A program made the position numbers and the translations under genes. The notes under the pieces are model-generated. The model did no database searches. It had not been told where the DNA came from and was given only the letters and a program-made list of their open reading frames with translations. This document shows, piece after piece, positions 1 to 11,354 of a DNA stretch of 64,000 nt. Every line of letters starts with the position of its first letter. The first letter of the stretch is position 1. Location: the NCBI RefSeq assembly GCF_932526225.1, contig NC_064041.1, positions 16,365,888-16,429,887 of the forward strand, in the 5' to 3' direction. The DNA is from Nematostella vectensis (lineage: Eukaryota > Cnidaria > Anthozoa > Actiniaria > Edwardsiidae).

Positions 1-3000
1 CTAAGACATTGTACTCCTCTGTTGCTATTTTTTTAGACGTGGTGACCTGCCAAATGAAGTACACAAAAATTAATTAAAAAATCAAATTAGCAGCTAAATT
101 GCAAAATTAAGAGAGTGCAGATACTATGTGGCCAAGTCGAAGGCATACAACGTATCTCAGGAAGCCACCAACACAGCTTAAAGATTAAATCGTTTGTTGT
201 TGAAGAAGGAGGAAAACTAGGGGCCTAATGAACAACCCTCTGGACAACAGCAAGCACCAACAAACTCAACTAACATCATAACCAGGAATCAAACCTGCAT
301 AGCAATGCTGTCAACGGTGCCACCAACGGCAAGCACCAACAAACTCAACTAAGATCATAACCAGGAATCAAACCTGCATAGCAATGCTGTCAATGGTGCC
401 ACCAATGCCAAGCACCAACAAACCCAACTAAGATCATAACCAGGAATCAAACCTGCATAGCAATGCTGTCAACGGTGCCACCAATGGCAAGCACCAACAA
501 ACTCAACTAACATCATAACCAGGAATCAAACCTGCATAGCAATGCTGACAACGATGCCACCAACGGCAAGCACCAACAAACTCAACTAACATCATAACCA
601 GGAATCAAACCTGCATAGCAATGCTGACAACGGTGCCACCAACGGCAAGCACCAACAAACCCAACTAACATCATAACCAGGAATCAAACCTGCATAGCAA
701 TGCTGTCAACGGTGCCACCAACGGCAAGCACCAAAAAACTCAACTAACATCATAACCAGGAATCAAACCTGCATAGCAATGCTCTGCCAACCATGCCATT
801 AATGCTACCCTCAATTTAAGCCATCATGGCCATTTCTAAAAGCATTGCTTTATTGAAAACTATGTTTGGTAGTTTTAAACAGATTGGACAAGCAGGCTGG
901 TTCTCACTATTGTTTTTATTATGTTTGGATTCTCACTGAGAAGCAACCACAAGAGAATGCATTTGTAATTGAGCTTGTGTTTAACTAATTACCATCTGTG
1001 CTTCAGCTTTTGTTTGAGCGATGATCATTTGTGTTGTACTTGTATCTGAGCGATTATCATTTGTATTGCGTTTGTTTGTGTTTGTGTTTTGTCTTGTTTT
1101 ATGTGCTGATTTTTGGAAAGTAATGCAATCACATCTGCACATGATACCGGAAGCCCTGATAACAATCTCATGGAGAAGAAACAAGCATGCCCTCACATTT
1201 GTTATTCCAACTCTGCTAGTATTCACATGAGAAGCCTCTAAATGCTGGCTTTGTACACGCTTCCTCAGAGTTTCAAAATCTTTATTTTCACCTGTTAAGA
1301 AAAATAAACACTTAACTTCACTAAAAAAAGATATCACAGTAACTACAATAACAGTTAGCTGTAGTCCACCATCCAGCATGTACATACCTATAACATCCTC
1401 ACAGGGGTATTTTGTCGCCACTTGGAAAAATGAGATATCTGGACAGAGCCTCCTATAGGGAGATAACAATACAGTTCAACGAGTTGCATTCAAGTAAGCA
1501 TGAGAAAGGTTTGGTCATGTGATCTTCATAACAACTGTGTAACCGGACCTGCTTGTATGCCATACAAGCTGGGGTTTTAATTTCAGTCAGGATCACATTG
1601 AATCACATGACTTGTCTGTTACATAACAGTACCTGCAGTCTTTATCTATTTGTAAAAGAACTTCATTATCCTTGAAATAACCAAGCCATCTGCTATCTGG
1701 GTTAGGGTTCAAAGGCTGCAGCAAAAATGGGGAACATATTGATGTTGCAGACAACACATATATTGCATGGGAGAGGTTTAAGCGAAACAGAAAGACACTA
1801 GATATTCACAGCTCTTGTGGGGAAGGGTTGAGGCTACTGGGGAGAAGGGCAGAGGTATGTGGTGGTGGTGGTGGTGGTGGGGGGAAATACCTGGTAGGGA
1901 GGGGTGGAAAAAAACTCTTTTTTGGGGGGAGGGGGTGGGAATACCTGGTGGGGAGGGGTGGGAATACCTGGTGGGGAGGGAATTCCTGGTAGGGAGGGGT
2001 AGGAATACCTGGTAGGGACGGGTGGAAAAAAACAGGTTGGGGGGAGGAGGGGGTGGGAATACCTGGTGGGGAGGGGTGGGGAGGGGTGGGAATACCTGGT
2101 AAGGATGGGTGGGAATACCTGGTGGGGAGGTTTGGGTTCCCTGGGGGGAAGGGGTGGGAATACCTGGTGGGGAGGGGTGTGTTCCTGGGGGGGGGGGGAG
2201 AAGTGGGTGTACATGAGGGGAGGGCCTTAGGGGAGAAGTGTACCTAGGGGATGGGTAAAACATGCCCACTTATCCTATCTCACAATCCTGGATTCCACTG
2301 TGATGAATATCAACATTGTCTTGACCCCTCCCCTTTAGCAAACTTACATGATCAACATGGACATTGTTCTCGTTTTTGCCAGATTTGATACCACGGCACT
2401 GCTCAATGATAATTTCATGGACAAATTGCTTGTAAAGTTCTCTATAACAAATGATTTAGATTCAACTGAGTAAGAAAGACATTCATGGGCAAATTGCTAG
2501 TCATTATAAGAATGAAAAAAACATGATTTCAGCACAGGTAACCCAAAACGACCCAGATTACAAGATTATGTAAATATAGTTTCCATTGCTATTTGTTAAA
2601 CATGGATTTGAATATCAGTAACACTAGGGTAAGACATTGTCTTAAACCAGGCACAGACTACTAGAAAGTGCAAAGATTAAAATGAAGCAATAACAAGATG
2701 ACAATTGTAATATTTTTTTTCTGTGAAACTATCCAGGCCCTTTATGACAAGGCCCTTTATGACAAGGCCCTTTATGACAAGGCCCTTTATGACAAGGCCC
2801 TTTATGACAAGGCCATTTATGACAAGGCCCTTTATGACAAGGCCCTTTATGACAAGGCCCTTTATGGCCCACAATGTTATTAATTGTCATACCGTTGTCG
2901 TGCTAGAACATTTTTCCAGTTCTCTTTTTCTGGTGGTAAGTAGCCTAACATCAACTGAAATTCAAAAGACAACTTATTAATCTCGAGATTCACTTCAGCA

Positions 3001-3589
3001 TTTCAAAATAATGCCAGGTTGTCATGTGACCTTACTCAGGACATCCTGACTTGAATGAGTTTCTTGTTGTGTCTATCTAGCTAAAGCTTACCATTTGAAT
3101 CTAATTAAAATTCATTTATTCCTGACAAAACAATTTGTCAACCCTGCAACCTCATCTTTAAATACCGTGAGCCGTGTGGGTTATTACATTTGTTAGTTAT
3201 TCCAAACGATGTTACAGAGCTTTATTCGAATACCTCAGTGTCATTACGGAAGAAAAAGCACGTTATGACTCACCATCCAGCATAGAGCACGAATCCCTGC
3301 CCCCTCGGGAATCCCTAGGTATTAAGCACGTGAAAATCAGAGAGAAAAACAAACAGCATTCCACGACACCAAAAACTATGAAAGTCATTGCAGCGAAAGC
3401 TTTGCCCAGGCGCTCTTACCACTAAAACATAAAGTGCGGAGTTTTCTGAGGTTTATGACTGGCGTATGGAGGGCTTCCTGGAAATATGCGACCCTGTTGG
3501 GAGATAACACGTGCTTTTGAGGAAATCAGACAAAGATTTCATGTTTTGTCCAGCGTAGTTTTTTCTTACCTCTGCTTATACGCCGCCAT
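1..3589 (-). CDS. TBC1D13: TBC1D13-like Rab GTPase-activating protein, 5' part (runs off left edge)
   Basis: Nine exons join in consistent phase through GT-AG introns: 3589-3570, 3493-3420, 3314-3274, 2954-2893, 2441-2348, 1715-1633, 1452-1388, 1291-1197 and 46-1 (continues outside). They give the first 193 residues. The match to animal TBC1D13 as I remember it is close: GIPEGAGIRALCW opens the TBC domain, followed by NPNPDSRW, NEVLLQIDKD and RRLCPDISFFQ. IDKDCRR (residues 120-126) fits the IxxDxxR arginine-finger motif; the glutamine-finger part would lie off-window. The family stimulates GTP hydrolysis by Rab proteins; mammalian TBC1D13 acts on Rab35 in membrane traffic. The first coding exon is only 20 nt, and its ATG sits in AAAAATGGCGGCG, a YY1/TISU-like start context. 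It is divergent from the hnRNP gene at 3992. Introns 4, 5 and 8 hold tandem repeats. Exon borders are read by eye, but every phase agrees. Confidence 0.93.
251..783. repeat. 79-bp tandem repeat, about 6.7 copies, in TBC1D13 intron 8
   Basis: A 79-bp unit beginning CAAGCACCAACAAACTCAAC is repeated with few substitutions. Read on the gene strand, each unit contains TATGCAGGTTTG, which looks like an AG/GT junction, but it does not match either flanking exon. Confidence 0.93.
1861..2205. repeat. G-rich minisatellite in TBC1D13 intron 5
   Basis: Imperfect repeats of about 20-25 bp with the core GGTGGGAATACCTGGTGGGG, plus G runs and a GGT microsatellite at 1858-1880. On the TBC1D13 strand it is C-rich and repeats ACCAGGTATTCCC. 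The overlapping proline-rich open frames are artefacts. Confidence 0.9.
2736..2868. repeat. 15-bp tandem repeat, 9 copies, in TBC1D13 intron 4
   Basis: The unit GGCCCTTTATGACAA repeats nine times with one variant base (position about 2813). Because 15 is a multiple of three, all frames across it stay open, which explains the short overlapping ORFs. Confidence 0.95.
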
Positions 3590-3981
3590 TTTTGTTTTGA
3601 CCGAACAAAAATCGACTTACCGTGGAGAACCGAAGAAATACCGAGCCGTAGCATTGTCCAATCAGAGCGGTTCTTGTATGAACTTGTTTTACATAAGAAT
3701 CGACATTCATCTTTTAGCCAATCAGTAAGCGTGAAATTTCGTTTAGCCAATAGGAATGGAAGGTTTTGACACGTGCAGCAGGTTAGTTCTCAGATGAACG
3801 CGTGTGTCTTTCTCTTTGAAGCCGGCGACCTCCATTTTAGAACAACTGCAGTCTCAAAACGCTTCTTCTAAATTTGAACTTTTGAAGGTAAAAAAATGAA
3901 TCTGTATTCATAAGGTAGTATTTGTTAGAGTGTGCAGCTAGTATTATATGTAGTCTGATCGATATTTTGTACTATTTTTAG
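3590..3981. promoter_or_regulatory. Divergent promoter of TBC1D13 (-) and hnRNP A/B gene (+), with 5' UTR exon and intron of the latter
   Basis: Only 402 bp separate the two start codons. Three CCAAT boxes lie at 3658-3662, 3718-3722 and 3747-3751, the first two followed by CAG, as in NF-Y sites. A YY1-like motif covers the TBC1D13 start codon (3581-3593). For the hnRNP gene, an untranslated exon ends at 3887 (AAG|GTAAAA) and a 94-bp intron runs 3888-3981 (TTTTTAG|GTTT), ten bases before the ATG. The start sites of transcription are not visible. Confidence 0.7.
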
Positions 3982-3991
3982 GTTTAAAAAC

Positions 3992-4891
3992 ATGGAAAAC
4001 CGGCAGGAAAATACAAACAACGACCCGCGAGCGAAACTCTTTGTCGGCGGCCTGAATCGTGAAACAACGAACGAAACTCTGCGAGAATACTTCGAAGCGT
4101 ATGGGGAACTCACGGACGTTGTTGTTATTTGCGACAGTGCAACCAAGAAATCTCGAGGGTTCGGCTATGTCACATTTGCGGACTATAAAGTTACACGGAA
4201 TGTTCTCAAAGATAAAGTCGAAAATGGCGCCCACAGAATCGACGGCAAAGAAGTCGAAGTGAAGCGCGCCATTCCGCGAGATGATAACTCGGCCACTTCG
4301 CACGAGAAAACTAAGAAAATCTTCGTTGGCGGTCTACCAGAGGACGCGACTAAAGAGGATATCCAGGAAGCAATCGAATCTCTGTTGGAAGAAAAAGTCG
4401 ACAAAGTTGATTTGATCATGAAAAAAGAAGACGAAACAAAGCATCGGGGCTTTGCCTTTGTGGAACTTAACAACGAAGACCAAGCGGATGAACTGTGCTG
4501 TGTGAAAAAAATCCACGTGAAAGGCAAAATGGTTGAAGCCAAGAAAGCCACTCCCCGGGATAGAAACAGTCCCGCAGATGGAGGCCGTGGGGGTTATGGT
4601 GGAAGGGGCAGAGGGGGGGGAGGGAGAGGCGGATATGGTGGTGGGGGAGGGTATGGTGGCTATGGGGGATATGACCAGTATAGTGGTGGTGGCTATGGTG
4701 GATATGGCGACAGCTACGGTAGCTATGGTGGTGGTGGTGGATATGGTAGTAGTTATGGAAGCTATGATGGATATGGTAGTATGGGCATGTACAACCAGTC
4801 CAGCTCTGGGTATGGCAAGAGCTATGGAGGTATGAGTGGCGGTGGTAGTGGTGGACGAGGGCGTGGTGGAGGCAGATACACTCCTTACTAA
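3992..4891 (+). CDS. hnRNP A/B-type RNA-binding protein (two RRMs, Gly-Tyr-rich tail)
   Basis: A 299-residue protein in a single coding exon. RRM1 spans about residues 15-93 with RNP2 LFVGGL (16-21) and RNP1 RGFGYVTF (55-62). RRM2 spans about 108-186 with IFVGGL (110-115) and RGFAFVEL (152-159). The linker VEVKRAIPRDD is typical of hnRNP A/B, D and Musashi-like proteins. Residues 197-299 are rich in Gly, Tyr, Ser and Arg with GYGG and RGG motifs and end RYTPY; such tails bind RNA and drive condensation. These proteins work in pre-mRNA splicing and mRNA handling in nucleus and cytoplasm. The ATG follows a 5' UTR intron acceptor by ten bases. A strong donor (AAG|GTAGGT, intron from 4893) follows the stop codon by one base, so the 3' UTR is probably spliced. 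I cannot choose between hnRNP A1, A2 and D subfamilies. Confidence 0.94.
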   Translation: MENRQENTNNDPRAKLFVGGLNRETTNETLREYFEAYGELTDVVVICDSATKKSRGFGYVTFADYKVTRNVLKDKVENGAHRIDGKEVEVKRAIPRDDNSATSHEKTKKIFVGGLPEDATKEDIQEAIESLLEEKVDKVDLIMKKEDETKHRGFAFVELNNEDQADELCCVKKIHVKGKMVEAKKATPRDRNSPADGGRGGYGGRGRGGGGRGGYGGGGGYGGYGGYDQYSGGGYGGYGDSYGSYGGGGGYGSSYGSYDGYGSMGMYNQSSSGYGKSYGGMSGGGSGGRGRGGGRYTPY

Positions 4892-5700
4892 GGTAGGTTT
4901 CCCCTCTATCTTCCAACCAATCATTGTATAGTTTATTCCTATTTCTCCCATTTTCCTCAGGCCCCAAATTTACATTTCTTTGAATTTTCTTAAAGATCAC
5001 CTACTTACCTTAATGTACTCTTCAAGGCTTTGGAAGTCATAATATTATCTGTCTAGTCTTCAGAAGCTAAGATTACTGTTTTGTTGGATTATCTAGGTGA
5101 CTAAGCACAGGTCGAGGTATAAGTCAGACCGACTAGGATTCAACTAACTTAAACCTGCAGCATCGTCAGCTAAGGCTAAAGGAACCAGTGATGAAATAAG
5201 ACCAGCCGTAGGACCAAGCTAACAATCAGCCAAGAAACTAGGACTGACACAAGCTTTTGGTTTCATTGTTTTACTCTTCATACACTGTAAAGATTTTACC
5301 ACATTGAATTCATTTTTATCTTGTTTGTAGAATAGTCATTGAGTAGGTTCATATTAAAGCTTGATAGGAGTTGATTATTGTCGTCTTAAGTTAGTATTTT
5401 TAAGCATGTGCTTCACTTATTTACAGTTAAGAAAATAGTTTGTCCTGAACTAGAACTTGATAAAGCTTTGTTTTAGATTCAGTTGTAGGATATTGAATGA
5501 GCTCTTTTTACTAGCAACTGTGAAGTCACCCCACCAACCCTACTTCAATGAAAAAGCCTTCAAGAAAAATGAAGCAAAAATGTTTTCTCATTCATTTGTT
5601 TTAAGAGTGAGGTCTATGAATGATCAGATATTTCTGTTACAAGCGCAGCCCAATAAAGCCAAAAGTATTTGATGCAAGAATAAACATTAATGTTTGAGAA
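4892..5700 (+). other. 3' UTR region of the first hnRNP gene, probably containing an intron
   Basis: A donor GTAGGT begins at 4893. Candidate acceptors are TCTTCAG ending at 5063, ATCTAG ending at 5096 and TTTGTAG near 5330. Poly(A) signals follow at 5652 and 5679. No convincing coding potential was seen. Confidence 0.6.
5652..5684 (+). terminator. Poly(A) signals of the first hnRNP gene
   Basis: AATAAA occurs at 5652-5657 and again at 5679-5684, about 760-790 bases after the stop codon. These are the first plus-strand canonical signals I saw downstream. Confidence 0.55.
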
Positions 5701-7499
5701 ATAATGAATGAAATTGAATGGCCATCAGTCGGTGGATAAAAAAGTCCCTCTTAATTGTGAATATATGAATCATATTTTGGTTCAATTTTATTATGCTCAA
5801 TTTTGAGAGTTTTTGGAGCTTGAATATATTTTAGTCATGTTTCAAGCTAATTTTTTTGTTTTAAATTTTAGTATGAAAATGATTACCATGAATGGTTTGC
5901 CTTTACAGGATAGTTTAACGGGATTAAATAATTTTTAAAAGTGCTCCCTTCAATTCCTAAAATTCATAATTAAAATAATCCTGGATTAATAAACTTGAAA
6001 GTTCAAGGTATCCAAACTGATCAATTTGTTAGAATGTCAGAATATGATTGGATTATGATTATGTCCCTAAGTAAACCATGGAAATTGAAACAGCTTTGAA
6101 TCTCTCAACTTTCTATGATTTTTTGCTATTCCCAATTTAAATAAAGTGAAAAGCGTAAGTTAAGAGCTTAAGAAAAGTCCCCAAAAACATTTAGAAGTTG
6201 TTGCCATTGTTCTCCTGTACACAACTCAAAGGTAAGTTATGTGGGCTGCTGCAATGGGATGCTGTGGTTGAAACAAGCCAAAAACTACTTGTACAAATTT
6301 AGTAAACTGCTGATTCCTCAACACCTCACTAATAATTTGTAAAAACAAAGTTATCCTGTTTTGAATTCCACATTTTGCGTTCAACAGATGGACTAAGGAT
6401 TTACATACTTTTGAAACCTCTGTCTAGAGGAAAAAAATCGTACAACAATAAAACGAGAATTCTTGAGGATCTAGATACTGTTAAAGTCCCTAATCATATA
6501 AAATCATGAAAAGCTGGAAATTGAAGCTTTCACTGTCTATCTGTCCCTAGTGAATTTGACCGATGGAAACAATAATTGGCCAGATAAGCAGAAATATGAA
6601 TCAATATTTAGTCTTAAATTCCTAGGCTGTAAGGACTCTCAAATACTGTACAAGCCTTCCAAGGGTCATTGTTCGTAAATACCAGCAAGGTCACAAGTGT
6701 ATGGATCTTTTTATCCTTAGCCCCATGTAAACCTGGTGGTATACTCTTTGAATTTGCCCTCAACCTAAGCTTACAGTTTATTTGAGCATTCTTAGTCATT
6801 TGTTGAACAGGTGCATTGGAATTCTAAATCGAAAGATTGACAGGAGAAGTACATTGTGAACAATTTTTTTTTTTGCTCAATTACCCTGCTGCCACGTACT
6901 GATGAAACCAAAACCATACAACACACCTGACTTGAAAGGTTTGTATTCATCACTTGTGGTACAAGAGGCCCAAGTGCATACAGAGATGTAATCATTTGTT
7001 AGTCTATTCTGTGCTGTAGTCAAATCAGGCCCATAGCTTGAGTTTCTAAAGGGAGAGGTGGGTCCCAAAAGGCCCTTCATAACATATTTTCTCAGAATTT
7101 TTTTATGTGTCCCATTTATTTTTGGCTACTATAGAAAGGAGCCTCGCCCCCCTTTGGCCCTCCTCTAGCTACGCCCCAGCATTTGTTAGAAATCTATTGT
7201 GACTGATGACCGGTTTTCTTCTCGCACTAAATAGAGGGCGTCAAGTCTCCAAAAGGCTGGATCTCCCCATCCTCTGCTTTTTCACTCCATATGATATTAT
7301 TTGTTGCATGTGAATCACTTTACTAAGTTCAAATTCTGTTTGCTTTTATTCTTTTAACTATCACTTTAACAACACGAGAGTTGATGTAAATCACTCAAGT
7401 CTATCCAGGTGAGTTTAGCAGTAAACATCTGACAATGAACTGCAAACTACGTCTGTTGTACATATTTATTCTTTTAATAAACTTCATTTTGCACTGATG
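5701..7499. other. Intergenic, no gene seen
   Basis: AT-rich sequence without an exon or domain I can recognise. The short open frames near 6614-7080 have no recognisable motif. Confidence 0.5.
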
Positions 7500-7672
7500 T
7501 CAAGTCTTCATTGGTTACAACATTTGCAAAAGGGATTTTTTATCACGTTTTAATTAGTTGCAACACTTGAAAAAGGAGCTTTCTATCATGTCTTCCTTGT
7601 TTACAACATTCGCAAAAGGGGTTTTCTATCAAGTCTTTATTGGTTACAACATTTGTAAAAGGGGTTTTCTAC
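7500..7672. repeat. 43-bp tandem repeat, 4 diverged copies
   Basis: Copies start near 7500, 7543, 7586 and 7629. Each carries TCAAGTCTTCATTGGTTAC-like sequence followed by CAAAAGGGG and a T run. Copies 2 and 3 are more diverged. Confidence 0.85.
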
Positions 7673-8653
7673 GTTTTTCAGTTACCAGAGCCCACTTGCC
7701 TTTGGTCAACAGAGGTATGTGACAGTCTGGAAATGGGGCAAATAGTGCATGCAAAATAAACTTCCATCCTGCTGTCTGCAAGAAGACAGAAAAAGTGTTT
7801 GATGAGGGTCGGAATGCTTTCTCTAGGAAGGGACATCTTGTTGAAAACATCCTTTCCTGACTGAAAGGGGGTTGGTTTGGCTTGACCTAAGATCCTGAGA
7901 AATGAAGGTGTGGGGAAGGGATGGATAATACACTAAATTTTGGCGTGCCCCCTGCTTCAGTGAAAGGCTCTTTAGCCTAAGTCTCTTATTCACGCGACAC
8001 GCGCTCCCTACGAGGATCTCGCGAGTTGAATGGTTCGTACACGTTTGTGCTCATGGTGCCTATGACGTCACTTGAGGTGGTGTGAGACCCTGAGGGGTGA
8101 CTTTTTTAGAAAAGCACTAGAATAATTTTTAACCAACATACATACAACCTATATGATCAGATAAATTTATTGACATACTTGACAAAATATTGCGTTGCTA
8201 TGGCAACCAGGGGGGGCTTAATTACCCCGAAATCATGGTATCCAGTCTTACAGTGATAACTCCTTTATTTTTTTATCAATAGCCACCAAACTTTCAGGAA
8301 ATCTTCTACTACAACATATGCATACAATGAAGTATAGAAATTACCCTGGTGATATTTTTCAAATTAGAGGAATATTTTGTCAGAAACTAATATTTGGATA
8401 TTTGTTTGTCAGGTTTGAAAATTATTTTCAATTTGAGATTTAAAGCAAATGTTTATCCTTTAGGTCTTTGTATAAGAATACATATACTGCACATCCCCTG
8501 AAAAAAAATAGCCAATTCCAACAAATTCTCTGGAAGATATCACTGTCAGAGTATTACTAATATACGGAAATCTCACAATTTGAGAAATCTCAAGTTAAAG
8601 ATAACGTAAATGTGTAAATTCATAATGTGAGGGCAGTGTTCAGATCATACTTT
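7673..8653. other. No gene seen; low-coordinate flank of the transposase remnant
   Basis: No coding signal. A palindromic X-box-like sequence, GTTGCTATGGCAAC, lies at 8194-8207 and may belong to the flank of the transposase remnant. Confidence 0.4.
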
Positions 8654-10687
8654 CTAAAATCCACCAGGATCATACAGAGAGCCCTCAGCTTGCTTCTTCT
8701 TGTCATCTTTCTTTTTTCTTTTGCCTCTCAGGACCTTTCTCCTTGTTTTAGATGCCTCCTTACTTTTATACTCTGCAAGCCGAACTCTAGAAGTATCCTC
8801 AAGGCCACAGCCTGCTTCCGTATATTTGCCGGCAGGGATTTTTAGGGCTTCCAACAGTCTTAGTACAGAGCTGTACCCCAAGTTAAAATGACATACAGCA
8901 TCATACAAGCCCAATTCAAGAATATCCCTGCTGACATACACGTCCTTGGGCACTCGCTGCCAAATCATTGCATTCAAACTCTTATTCTGGTTCTGTGTTT
9001 TGCCATGTAGGCATTTCTCCAGCAGACTGGCTTCACTTAGCCTAACATATACCGGCTTTACCTTGGCCAGTATCTCCTATGGCAGACCAGCACTGTGCTT
9101 AAATGTATTGGTGTGGTCTGCTTTGTCTTTCTGATATTTACACCAGCTTGTGCTTCCAGTCGGGCAGTGGTCATGAAGCACTCTGGCTTCATTAGAAGCA
9201 CAATGCATAAGACTAGCATGAATTGCCTTACGCATCTGCTCCAAGTTTCCAACATTTGAACGTATGGCAATGCCATAATAATTCTGTAGTTTGTCAATGA
9301 GTGCATCGGTTAGCTTGCCTTTGCCGCCTAGACCTGGGGTGTCACGTTTCAGTTTTCGAAGGGAGTTACCAACTCTCTTCTGTACGTGCCCAATACACTC
9401 CTTTTTCTTAACTATAATATTGTCAGCCTCATAGACTTTCTCAACTCTATTAAAGCTTTTGCAATCGCCATCACCATAATATTCAGTGTAACGGATATTG
9501 TGGGTCTCTACAGAACGATTGAAGATTCGCTGTACACCCTCAGGCTCCATAGCAGGTGCGGAACCCCTGAAGTTGGCCTTGCAAACGGTATTCCTCGCTA
9601 TCCTCATCTAGATGATCATGCAGCTTGCATTGTTTGCAGGACACCGTAAGGGCCTCTACATCGAGAACTTTCCCTGTGTCAATAGAGATGCCGGTGACAC
9701 AGCCATTCAGAGATGAAAAGCCCCTTTTCTGCCAGGTGCCATCGAATGAAGCACCGCAATTGGTTGGCCCATCCGATTTATCTGCTTTAAGCTCTTTTGC
9801 AGAATCACCCATACTTTTGGTTGCAATTTCCTTTACATGCTTCAGCAGTGTGCGCGAGTTTTTAGTGAATGCCCTCGCAGTAGGTGGTGGCGGCATGTTC
9901 ATAAGTAAACATAACTTTCTGGCTCCAGTATGTCCCTTTCCGAGTGTTCTCATGCTGTAAACCAGTCTGCGATTCACTTCATAACTTTGCCCTTGAACTT
10001 TCGAAGTATAAGTGATATGCTTCCAGTCACAGTTCTGGCAGGTTAGACGTAGCTTCGAGGCACAACCCTTCCGGTTGTGCTCGTCTTCCCCGAGCACGAG
10101 GCAGAACTCGCAACAGTCACCAAATCGTAGCAAAGCGAAAATATTGCTAAGAATGTCCATATCCACGAAACGATACCCGGTCACCTTAGCATCAGATACC
10201 TTTGCAGTGGATTGGGAAGGTTTAGGCACTGTATCTGCCTCGACAGCGGTTTTCGAAAGCTTTAGAAAAGAAGCAGATTTTGCAGGGTTGCCTTCTTGAA
10301 CAGGCTCCATGCCAGACGAACAACTCGGTTCGTTTTCCGACTCATTAGGACTGTTTTCAACTCTCTTATACTCGCTTTCCTCTAAATTGAGACTTCCTGT
10401 AAAGCGGTTCCCACAAAAACGCCGCTTTTTGCGTCTCTGGTTAGCGAATTTAGGCATATTTGAAGAGTAAAATGGAAGGTTGTATTTTGATTTGATGTTG
10501 AAATGTGGAGATCGATATTTAGGAAGGTACTGCATGTAAACTCTCTTGTTAGTGATCTATTAAGTCACGTGGATAAAACACAGGGAACCCAAACAAGAGA
10601 AAATCGAAAACCCCATCGAAATCGGCCCTTTCAAATCCGACTTCTAGATCAAAACAAATTGCAAACAGACCGGTTGCCCCTAGCAAC
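8194..10687. mobile_element. Possible extent of the Mutator-like element, bounded by inverted X-box-like motifs
   Basis: GTTGCTATGGCAAC at 8194-8207 and GTTGCCCCTAGCAAC at 10673-10687 are related and, with their flanks, in inverted orientation around the transposase remnant. Both also resemble RFX X-box sites. No target-site duplication was found, so the borders are tentative. Confidence 0.25.
8654..10457 (-). pseudogene. Mutator-like transposase, decayed (one frameshift, one stop)
   Basis: The protein starts best at the internal ATG at 10457 (MPKFANQRRKKRRFCGN), since homologues I recall begin with a short basic stretch before RFCGNR. A cysteine cluster (about residues 115-143, CCEFC...C...CQNC) precedes a transposase core: FDGTWQKRGFSSLNG (Asp 239), EYYGDGDCKSF, GLGGKGKLTD, NYYGIAIRSNVGNLE, and after the break SLNAMIWQRVPKDVYVSRD. 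Near 9592-9600 the frame shifts, and roughly ten residues expected between SEEYR and CKANF are missing. An in-frame TAG lies at 9079-9077, after KHSAGLP; the same frame then continues to a natural end (YDPGGF) at 8654. The rest is well preserved, so inactivation looks fairly recent. It lies between the two hnRNP genes on the opposite strand. I recall the family as the Mutator-like transposase domain; no database search was made. Confidence 0.82.
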
Positions 10688-11099
10688 GGCTCGCCAACAT
10701 TTTTTAAAAGCTTAATACTATAGGAAAAAAATATATTTTCATTTAAATTACACTAAGGCATACATTTCAAGGATAAATAACGGTAACTTTGAGACGAAAA
10801 TAAATTTTTTCACAATTAATTCAAATTTGGTAAATTTTAGGGTATCATACCGCCTTGAATAACATAATGCCTCCGTCTCCCCCCACCCCCCACCCCCCGT
10901 ACCCGCGTATATACAAGCTCAGGAATCGTTGAGAATCTATTGGGCCCACAAAAGGTTTTTTTTCTTGATACAGGGTTCTGGGATTTCTAGCATCATTTGG
11001 GTAGGATATGTGATCTTAAATAAGCGCCACGCCTTATGGCCTTGGATAGGAAAAATTAAATACGCTCCCGACTCGACCTGCAGAGTAAATAATATTTCC

Positions 11100-11354
11100 C
11101 AATTTTTTTTCGAGGCTTGTCTCTGTTGGGTTTCCAGAACTTCTGAGGAATTCTTTTTAGTCAAGGTTTCCATTTCGTTATTTTGCTTTCTGGTTTCCCG
11201 CGCAATTATTGTTTGATTGACAGCTAAGCGGTTTGTGTCAGCGGGCTCACGGCGTTCTTCGGTGTGTCGCAAGAAGAGTTTCATTGTCTGTCGTGCGTCC
11301 TTCGAACTCAACTCATAAAAACTTCCCCGAAACCTGCCAAATCGCACTTGTACG
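11100..11354 (+). promoter_or_regulatory. Probable promoter and 5' UTR exon of the second hnRNP gene
   Basis: A strong donor, TACG|GTAAGT (exon end 11354), follows sequence richer in CpG than its surroundings. The next useful acceptor, GATTGCTAG, ends at 13488, two bases before the ATG at 13491. That implies a 5' UTR intron of about 2.1 kb. The transcription start cannot be placed. Confidence 0.5.

Noticed and set aside
981..1469. 162-residue minus ORF
   Set aside because: It reads through TBC1D13 exons 7 and 8 and the intron between them; the spliced model fits homologues better.
10937..11347. 136-residue minus ORF next to the second hnRNP promoter
   Set aside because: No recognisable domain, and it overlaps the likely 5' UTR exon on the other strand. 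It may be chance in CpG-richer DNA.
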